A stretch of DNA of 64,000 bases. It comes from Halichoerus grypus. Taxonomy: Eukaryota; Chordata; Mammalia; Carnivora; Phocidae. The stretch lies in NCBI RefSeq assembly GCF_964656455.1, contig NC_135720.1, forward strand, positions 56,570,598 through 56,634,597, in the 5' to 3' direction. The notes under the pieces were generated by a model, which worked only from the letters and a program-made list of their open reading frames with translations, did no database searches and was not told where the DNA came from. Both the position numbers and the translations under genes were made by a program. Position 1 is the stretch's first letter. The number at the start of each line of letters is the position of its first letter. This document shows positions 1 through 11,841 of the stretch, in pieces.

Positions 1-94
1 AAAAGCTTTAAACCTATCTCTGTTCTTGTGTTCATTCTCTTTTATAAAGGTCAGCTGTTTATGTGTCTGCGTTGCACAAGACTGTTACTGCCTC

Positions 95-200
95 AAGGAC
101 AGAGACCATGACTTACTCATCTTTATTTCCCTTTCATCTAATACAGTGCCCAGTAGATAGTACTTGTTTGGTAATTGCTTGTGAATTGAATTGAAATCGG
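95..200 (+). repeat. L2 LINE 3' end
   Basis: The stretch reads like the L2 3' terminus: a 'ctcaaggacagagaccatgac' -type block, then 'cagtgcccagtagatagtac', then a decayed 'ttgtgaattgaattgaa' tail. L2 is an ancient mammalian LINE and this copy is inert. Boundaries are approximate. Confidence 0.75.
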
Positions 201-339
201 TTTACAAGTGTTTCTCAAAATTAAAAAGCCAATAACACATGGCTCTCAAATGATTCTAGTAACTGGAACTGAATATGTTACATCTTTTTTCGTAGATTAT
301 CATCTATTGTAACATAAATATTGACTTTTGAAGTATTTT

Positions 340-532
340 TTTTTAAAGATTTTATTTATTTATTTGACAGAGAGAGAGATAGCGAGAGCAGGAACACAAT
401 CAGGGGGAGTGGGAGAGGGGGAAGCAGGTTTCCTGCTGAGCAGGGAGCCCGATGCGGGGATCGATCCCAGGACCCTGGGTTCATGACCTGAGCCGAAAAC
501 AGACGCTTAACGACTAAGCCACCCAGGTGCCC
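340..532 (-). mobile_element. CAN-SINE 1
   Basis: Reverse-oriented carnivore tRNA-derived SINE: a T-rich tail followed by AAAGATTTTATTTATT, a GA-rich body, and the tRNA-like head ending in AAGCCACCCAGGTGCCC. An 18-bp target duplication (tgacttttgaagtatttt, one mismatch) lies at 322-339 and 533-550. The head is close to consensus, so the copy is fairly young. Confidence 0.97.
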
Positions 533-550
533 TGACTTTTGAAATATTTT

Positions 551-1020
551 AACAGGTGTTTGGATAGTACATGCTATTGCAATTTTAATTCATTATAAGC
601 AGACATATTTTGCATAACTTTTGCATAAACAAAAATATAGGAGCCATTAAAATTACTATTTATTACCACATTACATTATTTTAAGTATTAGGCACAATGT
701 TGGATTAAATTTCTCATTGTTTTTGATGAAAGGAATATAAGTTCTCTTTACTCTGAGATTTTCTTAAGAAATACTATCCCTAATTTTAAATAAATAAAAT
801 ATCCCCTAATATTTTTTCTTATTAACTTCTACAACTCAAGGAAAGAGGTTAAGAGAGGGGACAAGCACTCAACTAAAGTAATCCATGCTGATTAATAAGA
901 ACAAGTTTATGCCTGATAATTCAGATTTTAACAAATTCATATAATTAATAAAGTAATTTTTAAAATTGTTTCTGAAGATGGATAAAGGACTGCATTATTG
1001 ATGATAGGCATTTTGCAATT
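551..1020. other. Unassigned AT-rich sequence
   Basis: No gene, repeat family or structured element recognised. The block is AT-rich with no long reading frame. Confidence 0.5.
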
Positions 1021-1033
1021 TAAATAAGTTTTA

Positions 1034-1260
1034 TTTATTTATTTATTATTTATTTATTTATTTATTTATTTTAAAGATTTTATTTATTTGACAGAGAGAG
1101 AGAGACAGCAAGAGAGGGAACACAAGCAGCGGGAGTGGGAGAGGGAGAAGCAGGCTTCCTGCAGAGCAGGGAGCCCGATGCGGGGCTCGATCCTAAGACC
1201 CTGGGGTCATGACCTGAGCAGAAGGCAAGCGCTTAACCGACTGAGCCACCCAGGCACCCC
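1034..1260 (-). mobile_element. CAN-SINE 2 with expanded (TTTA)n tail
   Basis: Reverse-oriented CAN-SINE ending in GAGCCACCCAGGCACCCC. The 3' tail has expanded into a (TTTA)n tract of about 35 bp. Target duplication taaataagtttta lies at 1021-1033 and 1261-1273. Confidence 0.97.
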
Positions 1261-1273
1261 TAAATAAGTTTTA

Positions 1274-2748
1274 ATGAAGCATACACTTTCTTTTTAAATG
1301 AAGTAAAATACAAACAAGGGTTTGGTCATATATTAAGTGTACCTGATTAAAGGTATTAGTTCAAAATATTGGCTACATTATTGAAATTTCTTTCTCTCCT
1401 CATTCTGTTTCTTTCACTCTGTTTCTCTCTCTCTCATTCTTTAATAAAGTCTTAAAGTATAACAGATATTTCACAGAATACTTTGCTTTCTTCAATTTCC
1501 CTGTGACAGTAGGGAAGAGCCATTTCTTTTCTCTTGTTTCTATAAATGATGAGAAGTTGCTTATTAAAATATAGTTCTATTGATTAAAGATTATACTCTA
1601 CTGACAGTCACTGCTTCCAAGGATGTGCCTATCCTTAAATCTGTTATTCAGTTTCCCTCTCTTGTTTCATGTGGCAGCATATGCATCTTTCAACAGATGT
1701 AGAAGTAGAGTAATTGACTGGAACAGAGATACACTAGGCTTAGGAATGTCAAATTGCCCAGTTTGGGAAAGAGAGTAGATACAATTTGTATTAGTCTACA
1801 AAATGATCCCCCTGAAGTTTGAAACCTGTAATCTGCATACCCAGCAGATGTTATGGACCTCGCTGGGCTATACCATGGCTCTTTCTAGCTAAATTCAGAG
1901 GAGTGAGGACTTTAAATTATTATTTGCACACAGAGCTACTATGTTTAGAGTTAGACTTATAAAGTAAAAGAAAGTTATACTTTCCGTGTTTATTGGTCAT
2001 ATTTGTATTTTCTGTCTTAAAATATGTAATAGCTGTTTTAAGATCAAACAATACATTCCATCAGCAGTCCAGCTAATGAATGTGTTACCTGAGTTTTCTT
2101 TACAATGGATCCATCTATTTACTTGTATATTGCATGCTATTTTCCTGACAATTTCTATTACCCTTGATCTTACATTTACTTTGCAATATCCATGCCAGTG
2201 AGTGGGTTGTTGTTTGCCTTTCTGAGCATTTGAGGATTAAACAATAAAAGCAGGTCTCAAAATTCGTTTGGTGTGCACAAAATTTGACTGGTGTACCCAA
2301 GAAAAGGCAGGATAGGCAGTTACTCTTCCTCCCAAGTTCCAAGATGATTTCTGTAACCAAGGAAAGAAGGGATCCTATTTGGTCTATTAATATCATTTCA
2401 GATATCTACCACTTGCAGTAATGATGGGCTTTCAGTAAAGATGAGGAGAACAGGGTAATCTTTAGACTTCCTGAATATCACATGTGACCATGGGTCAGAA
2501 GGGAGGGAACTGGTTCTGTTTCTAACAGTGAGGTCAAAGCAGAACTGGCCATTGCATAGGAAGTAAACACTCTGAAATTAGGAGAGATAATGCATCCTGA
2601 TAATCTGGAGAGTAAGTTTCAAGTGCTACATTTTGGGATGATAATCACTTGTACACCAGACTGTGAAGCAGGAAAACATTATTACATACTGTATCTATTA
2701 AAATGTTAACCCTTCTGGTTACTTCTTTACTCTGCTGTGTACCGGTAA
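1274..2748. other. Unassigned unique sequence
   Basis: No recognisable gene or repeat. Two short overlapping frames of 71 and 93 codons on opposite strands (1986-2201 and 2115-2396) show no domain, codon structure or splice context, so I do not call them genes. A CT-rich low-complexity patch lies near 1390-1440. Confidence 0.5.
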
Positions 2749-2764
2749 GAAGCTGAAACTTCTT

Positions 2765-3020
2765 GGGGCTCCTGGGTGGCTCAGTCGGTTGAGCACCTGA
2801 CTCTTGATGGTGGCTAAGGTCATGATCTTAGGGTCCTGATCTTAGTCATGATCTTAGGGTCCTGATCTTAGGGTCGTGAGTGCATTGGCCCATGCTTAGC
2901 ACAGAGTCTGCTTGAGATTCTCTCCTTCTCTCTCTGCCCCTCTCATGGCTCATGCACTCTCTCTCTCTCTTTCTCTCTAAAATAAATAAATAATAAAATC
3001 TTAAAAAAAAAAAAAAAAAG
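2765..3020 (+). mobile_element. CAN-SINE 3 with internal duplication
   Basis: Forward CAN-SINE beginning GGGGCTCCTGGGTGGCTCAG and ending in an A17-18 tail. Perfect 16-bp target duplication gaagctgaaacttctt at 2749-2764 and 3021-3036. It is longer than its relatives because a 26-bp block is tandemly duplicated (2820-2845 and 2846-2871). It sits at the edge of a reverse MIR. Confidence 0.97.
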
Positions 3021-3033
3021 GAAGCTGAAACTT

Positions 3034-3165
3034 CTTTTATCACATGAGAAAGTAGAGACCAGAAAAGTGAAGTAGATTAAAAAAGATCACATAAAAATTT
3101 GAGGTACTTCAAAATCAGGCCTTGAATCTCAGACTCTTGGCTACTAATCCTTTGTTCAATGTGTA
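3034..3165 (-). repeat. MIR SINE
   Basis: Reverse MIR: 'atgagaaagtagagaccagaaaagtga', then 'agatcacat', then 'tcaggccttgaatctcagact' follow the order of the MIR 3' half. It is decayed and interrupted on the left by CAN-SINE 3, which is therefore younger. Confidence 0.7.
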
Positions 3166-3593
3166 AAAATTATAGTGACCTCTAAGAGTTACATAGAGGT
3201 TGATGGAAAGTCCTGGTGGGGGGGAAGTTTACATAGGAAAGGTAGGGCCTGCAAAATCTTACATTTTTGATCCTGATGTCACTGGAAAAATTAGCACAGA
3301 ATATATATAACAAAAATCAGCTTGCTAAATTGTACATGGAAAATTAAATTCCCTAGAGGTCCTGAATAGACGGGATATTCTCAGTGTGACTTTCCACTGA
3401 GTTCTGTTTCATGTCATGAAACAGTTGCCGATTTTTTTCAGCCTTCCCAGGTGCACGCAATGCCATTGGCTCTTCCAAGACATAAATGCACCATCCTTAA
3501 TTCTGGAGATTCCTCTGATGTGTTTTTCACTTTTTGGTTTACTTTGAAATTTACTAAATATTTCTCATAGTGGATAAAAAGGAATAAATAGAT
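3166..3593. other. Unassigned unique sequence
   Basis: Nothing recognised beyond ordinary AT-rich DNA. Confidence 0.45.
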
Positions 3594-3682
3594 TTTTTTT
3601 TGGTTTCAAGTTTTTATTTAAATGTGTTAGTTAACGTACAGTGTAGTATTAATTTCAAGTGCAGAATTTTGTGATTCAGGAA
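3594..3682 (-). mobile_element. L1 3' end, short fragment
   Basis: Reads 'tcaagtttttatttaaatg', 'agttaacgtacagtgtagta' and 'gtgattca', the reverse complement of the last ~85 bp of the older carnivore L1 3' UTR. It is severely 5'-truncated. No clear target duplication. Confidence 0.8.
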
Positions 3683-3689
3683 TCATTTT

Positions 3690-5271
3690 ATTAATAACCT
3701 GACACTTCTTATTTCCATGTGTGCTGTGAAATATTTCTTGACTCTTTTTGATGTATTTGACTCAGTATCAAGATTCTTCTAACCTGGCTTAGAGATTCTC
3801 AGTTGCATTATGTACTTAGACATAGGAAGAGAGAATTTGCTCTGCATTTGTAAATTAAAAGGTCCCGGATATCAGAAAAATATATGTATATACACATATA
3901 TAGTTTTCGACATAAATTGATAAGTGGACAAATGGCACTCTTGCTATTTGGGATATGATGCTTAACACTGTCATAGCGTGATCTAAAACTTAAACACCCA
4001 CCCTCAGGGGTTCACTAATCAAGTCATCTCGATATCTCTAGCCCTGTATTTTTAAAACAAAAGGCTATTGCACTCAAATGTTAAACAAGTTTTGAATGGT
4101 GCTACTACTGATATTGTAGACTGATACTGGTTACAAGTATGGGGAGGATTTCAAGGATAAGGGTACTTAGTTGTGAAAAAAAAAAACTAACTTGTCAAAC
4201 CCTGCCTTTCAGATCTCATGAATGCAACAGATTATTGCAAAATAAACTATGGATACATAATTTTATTATTTTATTACTTCTATTAGTGTTACCATTTAAG
4301 GTTTTAGAAGTGTTCCAGAATTAACACAATATTGCAAAGACATGTATAGCAGCTGTAAAACAATTTTCTATGTTAAACAATGAACATTACTCTTAAAATT
4401 TGAATATAGGTAAGTTTAGAAATAACACATGGAAAGTATGGTACTTATTCATCACATTAGCAAGTAGAAGGACATTGAATATTAAAATTGTGGATATTTT
4501 CATAGAAATACTTAATATTTTAATAACTGAAATATTTGCATAAAATTTATTCTTATTTAACTAGTTGAGATTTACAATTCAAATATTCACTAACAATAAT
4601 TTGCTCTTTGCCTTTGAGTTTTATTGGATAGCATCAGATATTTAAAATATTTGAACTTATTTGCCATTTGTATTAATTTACATTTAATTAAATTTATTCA
4701 CATTTTGGAAGTTTTAGTGCAATTATTTTTGTTTTTGTTTTTAGACCAGCACTATTCAGTAATATAGCCACTAGCCATATTCTTAGACTTAAAAATTGAA
4801 GCATGAAATTTTCTTTCCACTAAACATAGCTTTATTATTTTGGTAGAAATTACATTTTGCTTTAAACATTGTATTGCATAATGTATTACTGTTGTATTGT
4901 AACACACGTGTCAAGAGTATGTGTAATTTCTAGAACTATACATAAACACTAAGCTAGTCAGCATCAACAGATTAATTCAATTTAAATAATTTATTCTATA
5001 CACCAACGTAACATTCTAATGTTTTTGAATATGTTATGTAACATGGGTTACAAAGATACTAAGTAAATCATATTTGACCACTAAATTTAAAAATATATTA
5101 ATGATAATGTAATTAAATTTTTCTAATTAAAAAAGTATGGAGAATTTTTAAATTGAAAATTGGGTGACATTGTATTGGTAGTACTATAACTAGAACATTA
5201 AGGGAAAAAACAGGTAAGGGCAATATAAATAAATGACAAAAGTGGCAGAGATTACAATTCCATACCACTCT
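3690..5271. other. Unassigned AT-rich sequence
   Basis: AT-rich. Only a faint DNA-transposon-like trace is visible (listed separately at 4741-4800). The 61-codon frame at 4139-4324 has no features of a gene. Confidence 0.45.
4741..4800 (+). repeat. Possible MER-type DNA transposon fragment
   Basis: The phrases 'accagcactattcagtaat' and 'agccactagccatat' resemble a common mammalian MER DNA element. Too short to assign to a family. Confidence 0.35.
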
Positions 5272-5280
5272 TGACAGCAC

Positions 5281-5488
5281 ATCATTTTTTTATTTAAAAA
5301 AAATTTATTTACAGAGAGAGAGTAAGCAGAAGGATGGGCAGAGGGAGAGGAAGAGAGAGAGAATCTCAAGCAGACTTCCTGCTGAGCACGGAACCCAACA
5401 CAGGGCTGGACCCCAGAACCCTAAGATCATGACCTGAGTCAAAATCAAGAGTCAGAGGCTCAACCGACTGAGCCACCCAGGCACCCCC
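5281..5488 (-). mobile_element. CAN-SINE 4 (older subfamily)
   Basis: Reverse CAN-SINE ending GAGCCACCCAGGCACCCC. The body carries the 'gtcaaaatcaagagtcagag' variant typical of older copies. Short target duplication tgacagcac at 5272-5280 and 5489-5497. Confidence 0.95.
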
Positions 5489-5497
5489 TGACAGCAC

Positions 5498-7953
5498 TTT
5501 ATAACATAACACACCCCATCAATAGTTGTATATATGATTACAAATGGAAGTTGTGGATAGAGCTGAGAAATTCAAACTAAGAACAGTCCATCCTAAATGC
5601 ATACTCTGTTGAAATATCTATCATTTCTTCTAATGGTTTAGAATCTTAATAGAAAAAGTATTCATTTTAGTTTCATTTTTATTCATAGCTTTGTTCATTT
5701 ACAGTTACTCTATTAAGCATCTAATAATATGTTTTGAAATATTTTCTATTGTTTAAAATATGTATATATTCTGAAATATACTTTTATAATCCTCTGGGTT
5801 TTGGTCAATTTGAAAAACATATGGAGAGTCAAATCTCAACATTTGTTAATGTCTTTTCCTTGACTTCTGGATATTTTCTTTTTGGGGGGGCTAGTATTTT
5901 CTAATTTCTTTAACTTACTTCTAAGTTCCAAAGGACAAAATTCATAATTTTTTAAGAAAATTGTCATTCAGTGTTAATGTGATATAAAGCAATGCACACT
6001 TGATAGGAATGGAATTTACAATCATACATAGAGGTTTCTAGCACGATGCAATGTTTCTTGTCCTGAAAAGAGACAACTAAGTCTTTCTTTTAATCTATCA
6101 TGGTATGTATTCATCGTTAGCTCAAAGGCCATTACAGAATAAATTGCCTACATATTTAAGCAATTGAATAATATAATTTGAAATTGTGTAAGTTGATAAT
6201 AAAGATCCCATAAGTATGTTTCTTGTGAAATCACAAGAAATAACTAAAATTTATGAGACAAGAATTTTGAGGAAGGCCATAAAGGATAGATGGCATATAG
6301 GACTGAACTATTAATGTGATGTAATTTTCCTGTTTATAAATGTTTTATGATAAACATTCTATATACATAGAATTCAATGCATTATTAATGTCAACATGTA
6401 TAATTGTTGCCTATTCTCACAGATATTTTCTACAGTGTCATATAGATTTAAAATATGAATCTTAAATTATGATTTTTTTTTTATCATTGTGTTTTGCAAC
6501 CAGTTCTATATTTGTAAGACATTTTCTGAGTCATATTCAATATGTATTGAAAATAATTTGTTTAAAGATACCAAGCATCTGTTTTTTTTATTATAGAATT
6601 AATAATTGTAGAATTTGGCATTTTATTTTGCATTTAATTTAGGATTGTTTTGATTATATTGATTAATTTTTCAAGTATAGGAAATACTATAATTATGTAT
6701 GGTATTAATCTTAGGAAATCCTTTGAGTTTCTGTTTCCTGTGAATAATGTTGATTATTATTATTGACTAAAATAATATCACAAATTAGTTATATATGTAT
6801 AGTAAGAAATGCTTCTCATATATATTATACAATAATATTTTAATAGTTTTCTAAATAATTACAAGATTTCTAACTAATATAGATGAGCTACACACACGTG
6901 ATATAGAGAAGAAAACCAGTGTACCATAAATCCTTAATCAAATATGAATTATTACTTGAAAATAATAATTATATTATCTTCAACTTTATGCATTAGATCA
7001 ATTATAATCCCTAAGGAGCTTCACAATTATTATTCTTCAGATTGGTTTTTGTACTATGTGAGAAGTACCTACTCACAGCCCTGTAGTTTACCATGAGGGA
7101 GAAGTGCTCATTTTGTGCTTTCTGAAAATGCAAACTAAATTATGCTAAAGAAGATATAAAATTGTGTCATCTACATGTAAATTGGTTTTGGAGCCTGAGG
7201 GAGGGATGAGTTTTGTATATATTATGTTAAGATTCTATCATAGTATCTACTGGATTAGATTTTATTAAGTACAATAAAAACAACATTTTTTTCTAGAAAC
7301 TAAATTGAACTGAAGTAGATAATTAATTACTGAAAATCTTTAATTCCTTCACAATGCAGCTATGAAAGTAGTAAAAGTGTAATGTTTTTTGAACATTAAA
7401 GTATATACCTTTCTTACCTAATGAAGCTTTTAACCCACTAGCTACTACATGAATGAAGGTTTTAAAATTCAATTATACCTTAAAATACTTTCCAACCTGA
7501 AACAGCTCATGAAACAAGATTATTTTTACTGTTCTTTTGTCTAACCAGAAAGAGCTTTGCTATTGACTCCTTGAAAAGGCCTCAATAGTCTAAAGACTTC
7601 AATTTTAGAACTCTTTAGAATTCTAACTGTAAAAACTTCTGCAAATAGGAGTAACCCACAAATTTCCTTGAAATTGAAAGGAAAGTATATTTGCTTATAT
7701 TTGTCTGAAAGCATATTTTAGCTAAACCACTTCAAATATACTATCCTTGAAACATGAAGATAATACAGTCTACAAATATTTGTCATTGCACTGGGATTTG
7801 AGGGTGGAAAGATCTATATTTTAGAATATTAACAACTTAAATATAATTTTTAAAATCGGTTTGTTTTATTTTTAATCCTTTATTAATAGTGATGAGGCTA
7901 TCACATGGTGATAAAAAATATACATCTACCCAGTTAGAATGTTTGCTAAAAAG
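5498..7953. other. Long AT-rich stretch without recognised features
   Basis: About 2.5 kb with many short A/T runs and no reading frame over 60 codons. No repeat family recognised. It may be unique intergenic DNA or repeats decayed beyond recognition by eye. Confidence 0.5.
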
Positions 7954-7964
7954 TGCTTATTTGT

Positions 7965-8158
7965 TGGGAGCCTGACTGGCTCAGTCAGTTAAGGATCTGC
8001 CCTTCAGCTCAGATCATGATCCTGGAGTCCTGGAATTGAATCCCGCATCAGGCTCCCTGCTCATCAGGGAGTCTGCTCCTCCCTCTGCCCTTCATCCCGC
8101 TCATGCTCTTGCTCTCTCCCTCTCTCTCTCAAAAAAATAAATAAAATCTTTAAAAAAA
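7965..8158 (+). mobile_element. CAN-SINE 5
   Basis: Forward CAN-SINE starting TGGGAGCCTGACTGGCTCAG, with CT-rich body and tail AAATAAATAAAATCTTTAAA. Target duplication tgcttatttgt at 7954-7964 and 8159-8169. Diverged head. Confidence 0.95.
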
Positions 8159-8224
8159 TGCTTATTTGTGACTGTAGAGGTAAATAATTAACAATTTAAA
8201 TGTAAACTATTAAAAACTTGGGGA

Positions 8225-8345
8225 TTATTTAGTCTAACATTTCTTATTCATAAATTAGTTAGGAAACTAAGGCTAAGATCTGTTAAAAAATGTACACAGG
8301 GTTACATAACAAGTTAGTGACAGGGCTGGGGTTACAACTTTGAAC
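8225..8345 (-). repeat. MIR SINE
   Basis: Reverse MIR: 'aggaaactaaggctaagatc', 'acagggttacataacaagtt' and 'gtgacagggctggggttac' preserve the MIR core order. Confidence 0.8.
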
Positions 8346-8369
8346 TTTTAATAACATAATAAATCATAC

Positions 8370-8786
8370 CTTGCTGCTGAAATAACCATGGTCCACCAAA
8401 ATTTCTGCCCTCCTTCCCTAGTATCTAGATGCTATGAAGAAATAGCTACTTACTCCCTAGTCACTATAACATCCAGATTTGGCCATTTGAGTCTAACAAT
8501 GCAGTTCAAGTGAAAATAATCTGTATTATTTCCTGATTAAAGCTTTTAAAAACTTGGTGTATCTTTAATTCTCCCATTGAACCAGCTGGACACAGACAAC
8601 AATGAACCCCCTAAAAGATGACAATGCCACAAAATCAAAGATTAGTTTTCTGAATCACTACTGGGAGGAAAACTGCCTTCTAACTTGTAGCTTCAACCTT
8701 GTTATCTTGAGTGAGAAACTTTTATTGTTAAGCCACTGAAATCTTGGGGCTAATTTGAAAATGCAGCTTGGTAAACTAATACAATA
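8370..8786 (+). mobile_element. Possible MaLR-type solo LTR
   Basis: The right half reads 'ttattgttaagccactgaaa', 'tcttggggctaatttg', 'cagcttggtaaactaatac', which matches the end of MLT1-like (ERVL-MaLR) LTRs. The left half is too decayed to be certain. An LTR alone has no coding capacity. Confidence 0.45.
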
Positions 8787-8900
8787 TCTTTTCTTATGAA
8801 ATTAGATGTTTAAATAGAATCAACTCTACTAGCTTTAATTATTTTAACTTATTCATATATGTTTTGCTTATAAAAAAGGAATAGAATGTAGGTGAATTTT

Positions 8901-9103
8901 TTTTTTTTTTTAATTTTTTTAATATTGTTATGTTAATCCCCATACATTACATCATTAGTTTTAGATATAGTGTTCCATGATTCATTGTTTATGCATAACA
9001 CCCAGTGCTCCATGCAGAACGTGCCCTCCTCAATACCCATCACCAGGCTAACCCATCCTCCCAACCCCCTCCCCTCTAGAACCCTCAGTTTGTTTTTCAG
9101 AGT
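8901..9103 (-). mobile_element. L1 3' UTR fragment (young subfamily)
   Basis: Reverse complement of the carnivore L1 3' end. The same segment is seen forward at about 52715-52895. A 19-bp target duplication, tagaatgtaggtgaatttt, occurs at 8882-8900 and 9104-9122. Severely 5'-truncated insertion of about 200 bp with poly(T) on the left. Confidence 0.95.
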
Positions 9104-9210
9104 TAGAATGTAGGTGAATTTTTAACTAATCTTTTTCCTGAAATATCTTTGTATCATGCCTTAAATTTTATAAACTAATAAAAACCTACAAATTCATTGT
9201 CTAATAAATC

Positions 9211-9408
9211 TTAACTATAGAGAACAAACTGATGGTTACCAGAGGGAAGAGGGGTACGGGTAAAATAGGTGATGGGGATTAAAGAGTGCACTTTTGATGA
9301 GCACTGGGTGATGTACGGAATTGTTGAATCACTAAATTCTATACCCGAAACTAATATAACACCATATGTTAACTAACTGGAATTTAATAAAAACTTGGAA
9401 GAAAAAAT
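9211..9408 (+). mobile_element. L1 3' UTR fragment
   Basis: Forward L1 end: 'actatagagaacaaactgat', 'gttgaatcactaaattct', 'gaaactaatataacacc', 'taactaactggaatttaat', then an A-rich tail. This is the older of the two L1 3' UTR types in the window. Confidence 0.92.
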
Positions 9409-9997
9409 ATGCATTAAAAATTGAAAAAATAATGGTATTTCTGTTGTGATTATTTTGTTAATAAATATTTTTGTTTTTAAAGTTGTGGTTTTTATTGATA
9501 TTGATAAATATTTGTATACCATTTGGGGCTTATTGTTCTTTCTGTGTTCAGACCTTTGATTATCATAGATACGTGGTAAAATTTTCATAACATATTACAT
9601 TTAAGTAAGAGATGACAAGTTTATTTTATAAAATGTAGTTATAAACAGATATATTATCTCCTTCAAATCTGTCAAACTTAGAAGTTTTGACATTAAAATA
9701 TTAAAAGTAAATATTGATATTTATGCCTATTCTCTAACAATTGTTTCTAGTTACCATACTGAGATAAGAAAGGATTTGACTGTCAAATCAAACTAAGATG
9801 AATCTGCAGTCTCACAGAGTGTGAGGCTTTAATAATATTTGCAAATATACAAGCAAACAAGAATCAGAGGTAAGGCAGAAAAAGATCTGGGACACTGAGG
9901 ACAGCTCCCAGGGCTTTCCGTCCCATATCAGACATGGGCTCTGGCCCAGATAAATGCTGGATGTTTCCAATGGAGTTTCTTTTTTTGGATCACATTA
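9409..9997. other. Unassigned sequence
   Basis: No recognised feature. The 71- and 65-codon frames here have no supporting evidence. Confidence 0.45.
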
Positions 9998-10014
9998 CAT
10001 AGCAGATATTTTTT

Positions 10015-11824
10015 TTTATTAACATATAATGTATTATTTGTTTCAGGGATACAGGTCTGTGATTCATCAGTCTTACACAATTCACAGTGCTCACCATAGT
10101 ATATACCCTCCCCAATGTCCATCACCCAGCCACTCCATCCCTCCCACGCCCCTCCACTCTAGCAAACCTCAGTTTGTTTCCTGAGATTAAGAGTCTCTTA
10201 TGGTTTGTCTCCCTCTCTGGTTTTGTCTTGTTTCATTTTTCCCTCTCTTCCCCTATGATCCTCTGTCTTGTTTCTCAAATTCCTCATATCAGTGAGATCC
10301 TAGGATACTTGTCTTTCTCTGATTGACTTATTTCGCTTAGCATAATACCCTCTAGTTCCATCCACGTTGTTGCAAATGGCAAGAGTTCATTTTTGATCAC
10401 TGCATAATATTCCATTGTATATATATATCCCACATCTTCTTTATCCATTCATCTGTTGATGGACATCTTGGCTCTTTCCATAGTTTTGCTATTGTGGACA
10501 TTGCTGCTATGAACATTGGGGTGCATGTGCCCCTTCAGATCATTACATTTGTATCTTTGGGGTAAATACCCAGGAGTGCAATTGCTGGGTCGTAGGGTAG
10601 CTCTATATTCAACTTTTTGAGGAACCTCCATATTGTTTTCCAGAGGGGCTGCACCAGCTTGCATTCCTACCAACAGTGTAGGAGGGCTCCCCTTTCTCCA
10701 CATCCTCGCCAACATCTGTCGGTTCCTGACTTGTTAATTTTAGCCATTCTGACTGGTGTGAGGTGGTATCTCATTGAGGTTTTGATTTGTATTTCCCTGA
10801 TGCCGAGTGATTGTTGAGCACTTTTTCATGTGTCTGTTGGCCATTTGGATGTCTTCTTTGCAGAAATGTCTGTTCCTGTCTTCTGCCCATTTCTTGATTG
10901 GATTCTTTGTTCTTTGGGTGTTGAGTTTGATAAGTTCTTTATAGATTTTGGATATTAGCCCTTTATCTGATATGTCATTGCAAATATCTTCTCCCATTCT
11001 GTTGGTTGTCTTTTGGTTTTGTTGACTATTTCCTGTGCTGTACAAAAGCTTTTTATCTTGATGAAGTCCCAATAGTTCATTTTGCCCTTGCTTCCCTTGC
11101 CTTTGGCAATGTTTCTAGGAAGAAGTTGCTGCGGCTGAGGTCGAAGAGGTTGCTGCCTGTGTTCTCTTCAAGGATTTTGATGGATTCCTGTCTCACATTT
11201 AGGTCTTTCATCCATTTGGAGTCTATTTTTGTGTGTGGTGTAAGGAAATAATCCAGTTTCATTCCTCTGCATGTGGCTGTCCAATTTTCCCAACACCATT
11301 TGTTGAAGAGACTGTCTTTTTTCCATTGGACATTCTTTCCTGCTTTGTCGAAGATTAGTTGACCATAGAGTTGAGGGTCCATTTCTGGGCTCTCTATTCT
11401 GTTCCATTGATCTATGTGTCTGTTTTTGTGCCAGTACTGTTTTTACTGCCTTGATGATTACAGTTTTGTAATAGAGTCTGAAGTCTGGAATTGTGATGCC
11501 ACCGGCTTTGCTTTTCTTTTTCAACATTCCTCTGGCTATTTGAGATCTTTTCTGGTTCCACACAAATTTAAGAATTATTTGTCCCATTTCTTTGAAAAAA
11601 GTGGATGGTATTTTGATAGGGATTGCATTAAATGTGTAGATTGCTCTAGGTAGCATAGACATTTTCACAACATTTGTTCCTCCAATCCATGAGCATGGAA
11701 CATTTTTCCATTTATTTGTGTCTTCCTCAATTTCTTTCATGAGTATTGTCTAGTTTTCTGAGTACAGATTTTTTGCCTCTTTGGCTAGATGTATTCCTAG
11801 GTATCTTATGGTTTTGGGTGCAAT
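10015..11824 (-). mobile_element. 5'-truncated L1 (1.8 kb)
   Basis: Minus-strand L1 running from within ORF2 on the right to the 3' UTR and poly(T) on the left. Target duplication catagcagatatttttt at 9998-10014 and 11825-11841 defines the insertion. The 3' UTR ends soon after '...atgttaataaaaaaa' and lacks the second module present in the L1 at 52081-52906. Conservation is good, but several frameshifts make it inactive, as does the missing 5' part. Confidence 0.97.
10284..11824 (-). pseudogene. L1 ORF2 C-terminal remnant, frameshifted
   Basis: This encodes the C-terminal ~510 residues of the L1 ORF2 protein, downstream of the reverse transcriptase core. The product would normally bind L1 RNA and carry out target-primed reverse transcription. 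Recognisable ORF2 sequence appears in successive minus-strand frames: one from 11740 (motifs [12 protein letters not shown] and [15 protein letters not shown]), another from 11382 ([14 protein letters not shown]), and a third from 11072 ([19 protein letters not shown] and [20 protein letters not shown]). At least two frameshifts are therefore needed. The stop corresponds to 10284-10286, in the same Ser-Leu-Ile-stop context as the copy at 52450. Endonuclease and reverse transcriptase domains are absent through 5' truncation. Dead copy. Confidence 0.93.
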
Positions 11825-11841
11825 CATAGCAGATATTTTTT

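Noticed and set aside
11168..11740. 190-codon minus-strand open frame
   Set aside because: It is L1 ORF2 sequence that shifts frame midway; part of a dead LINE, not a host gene.
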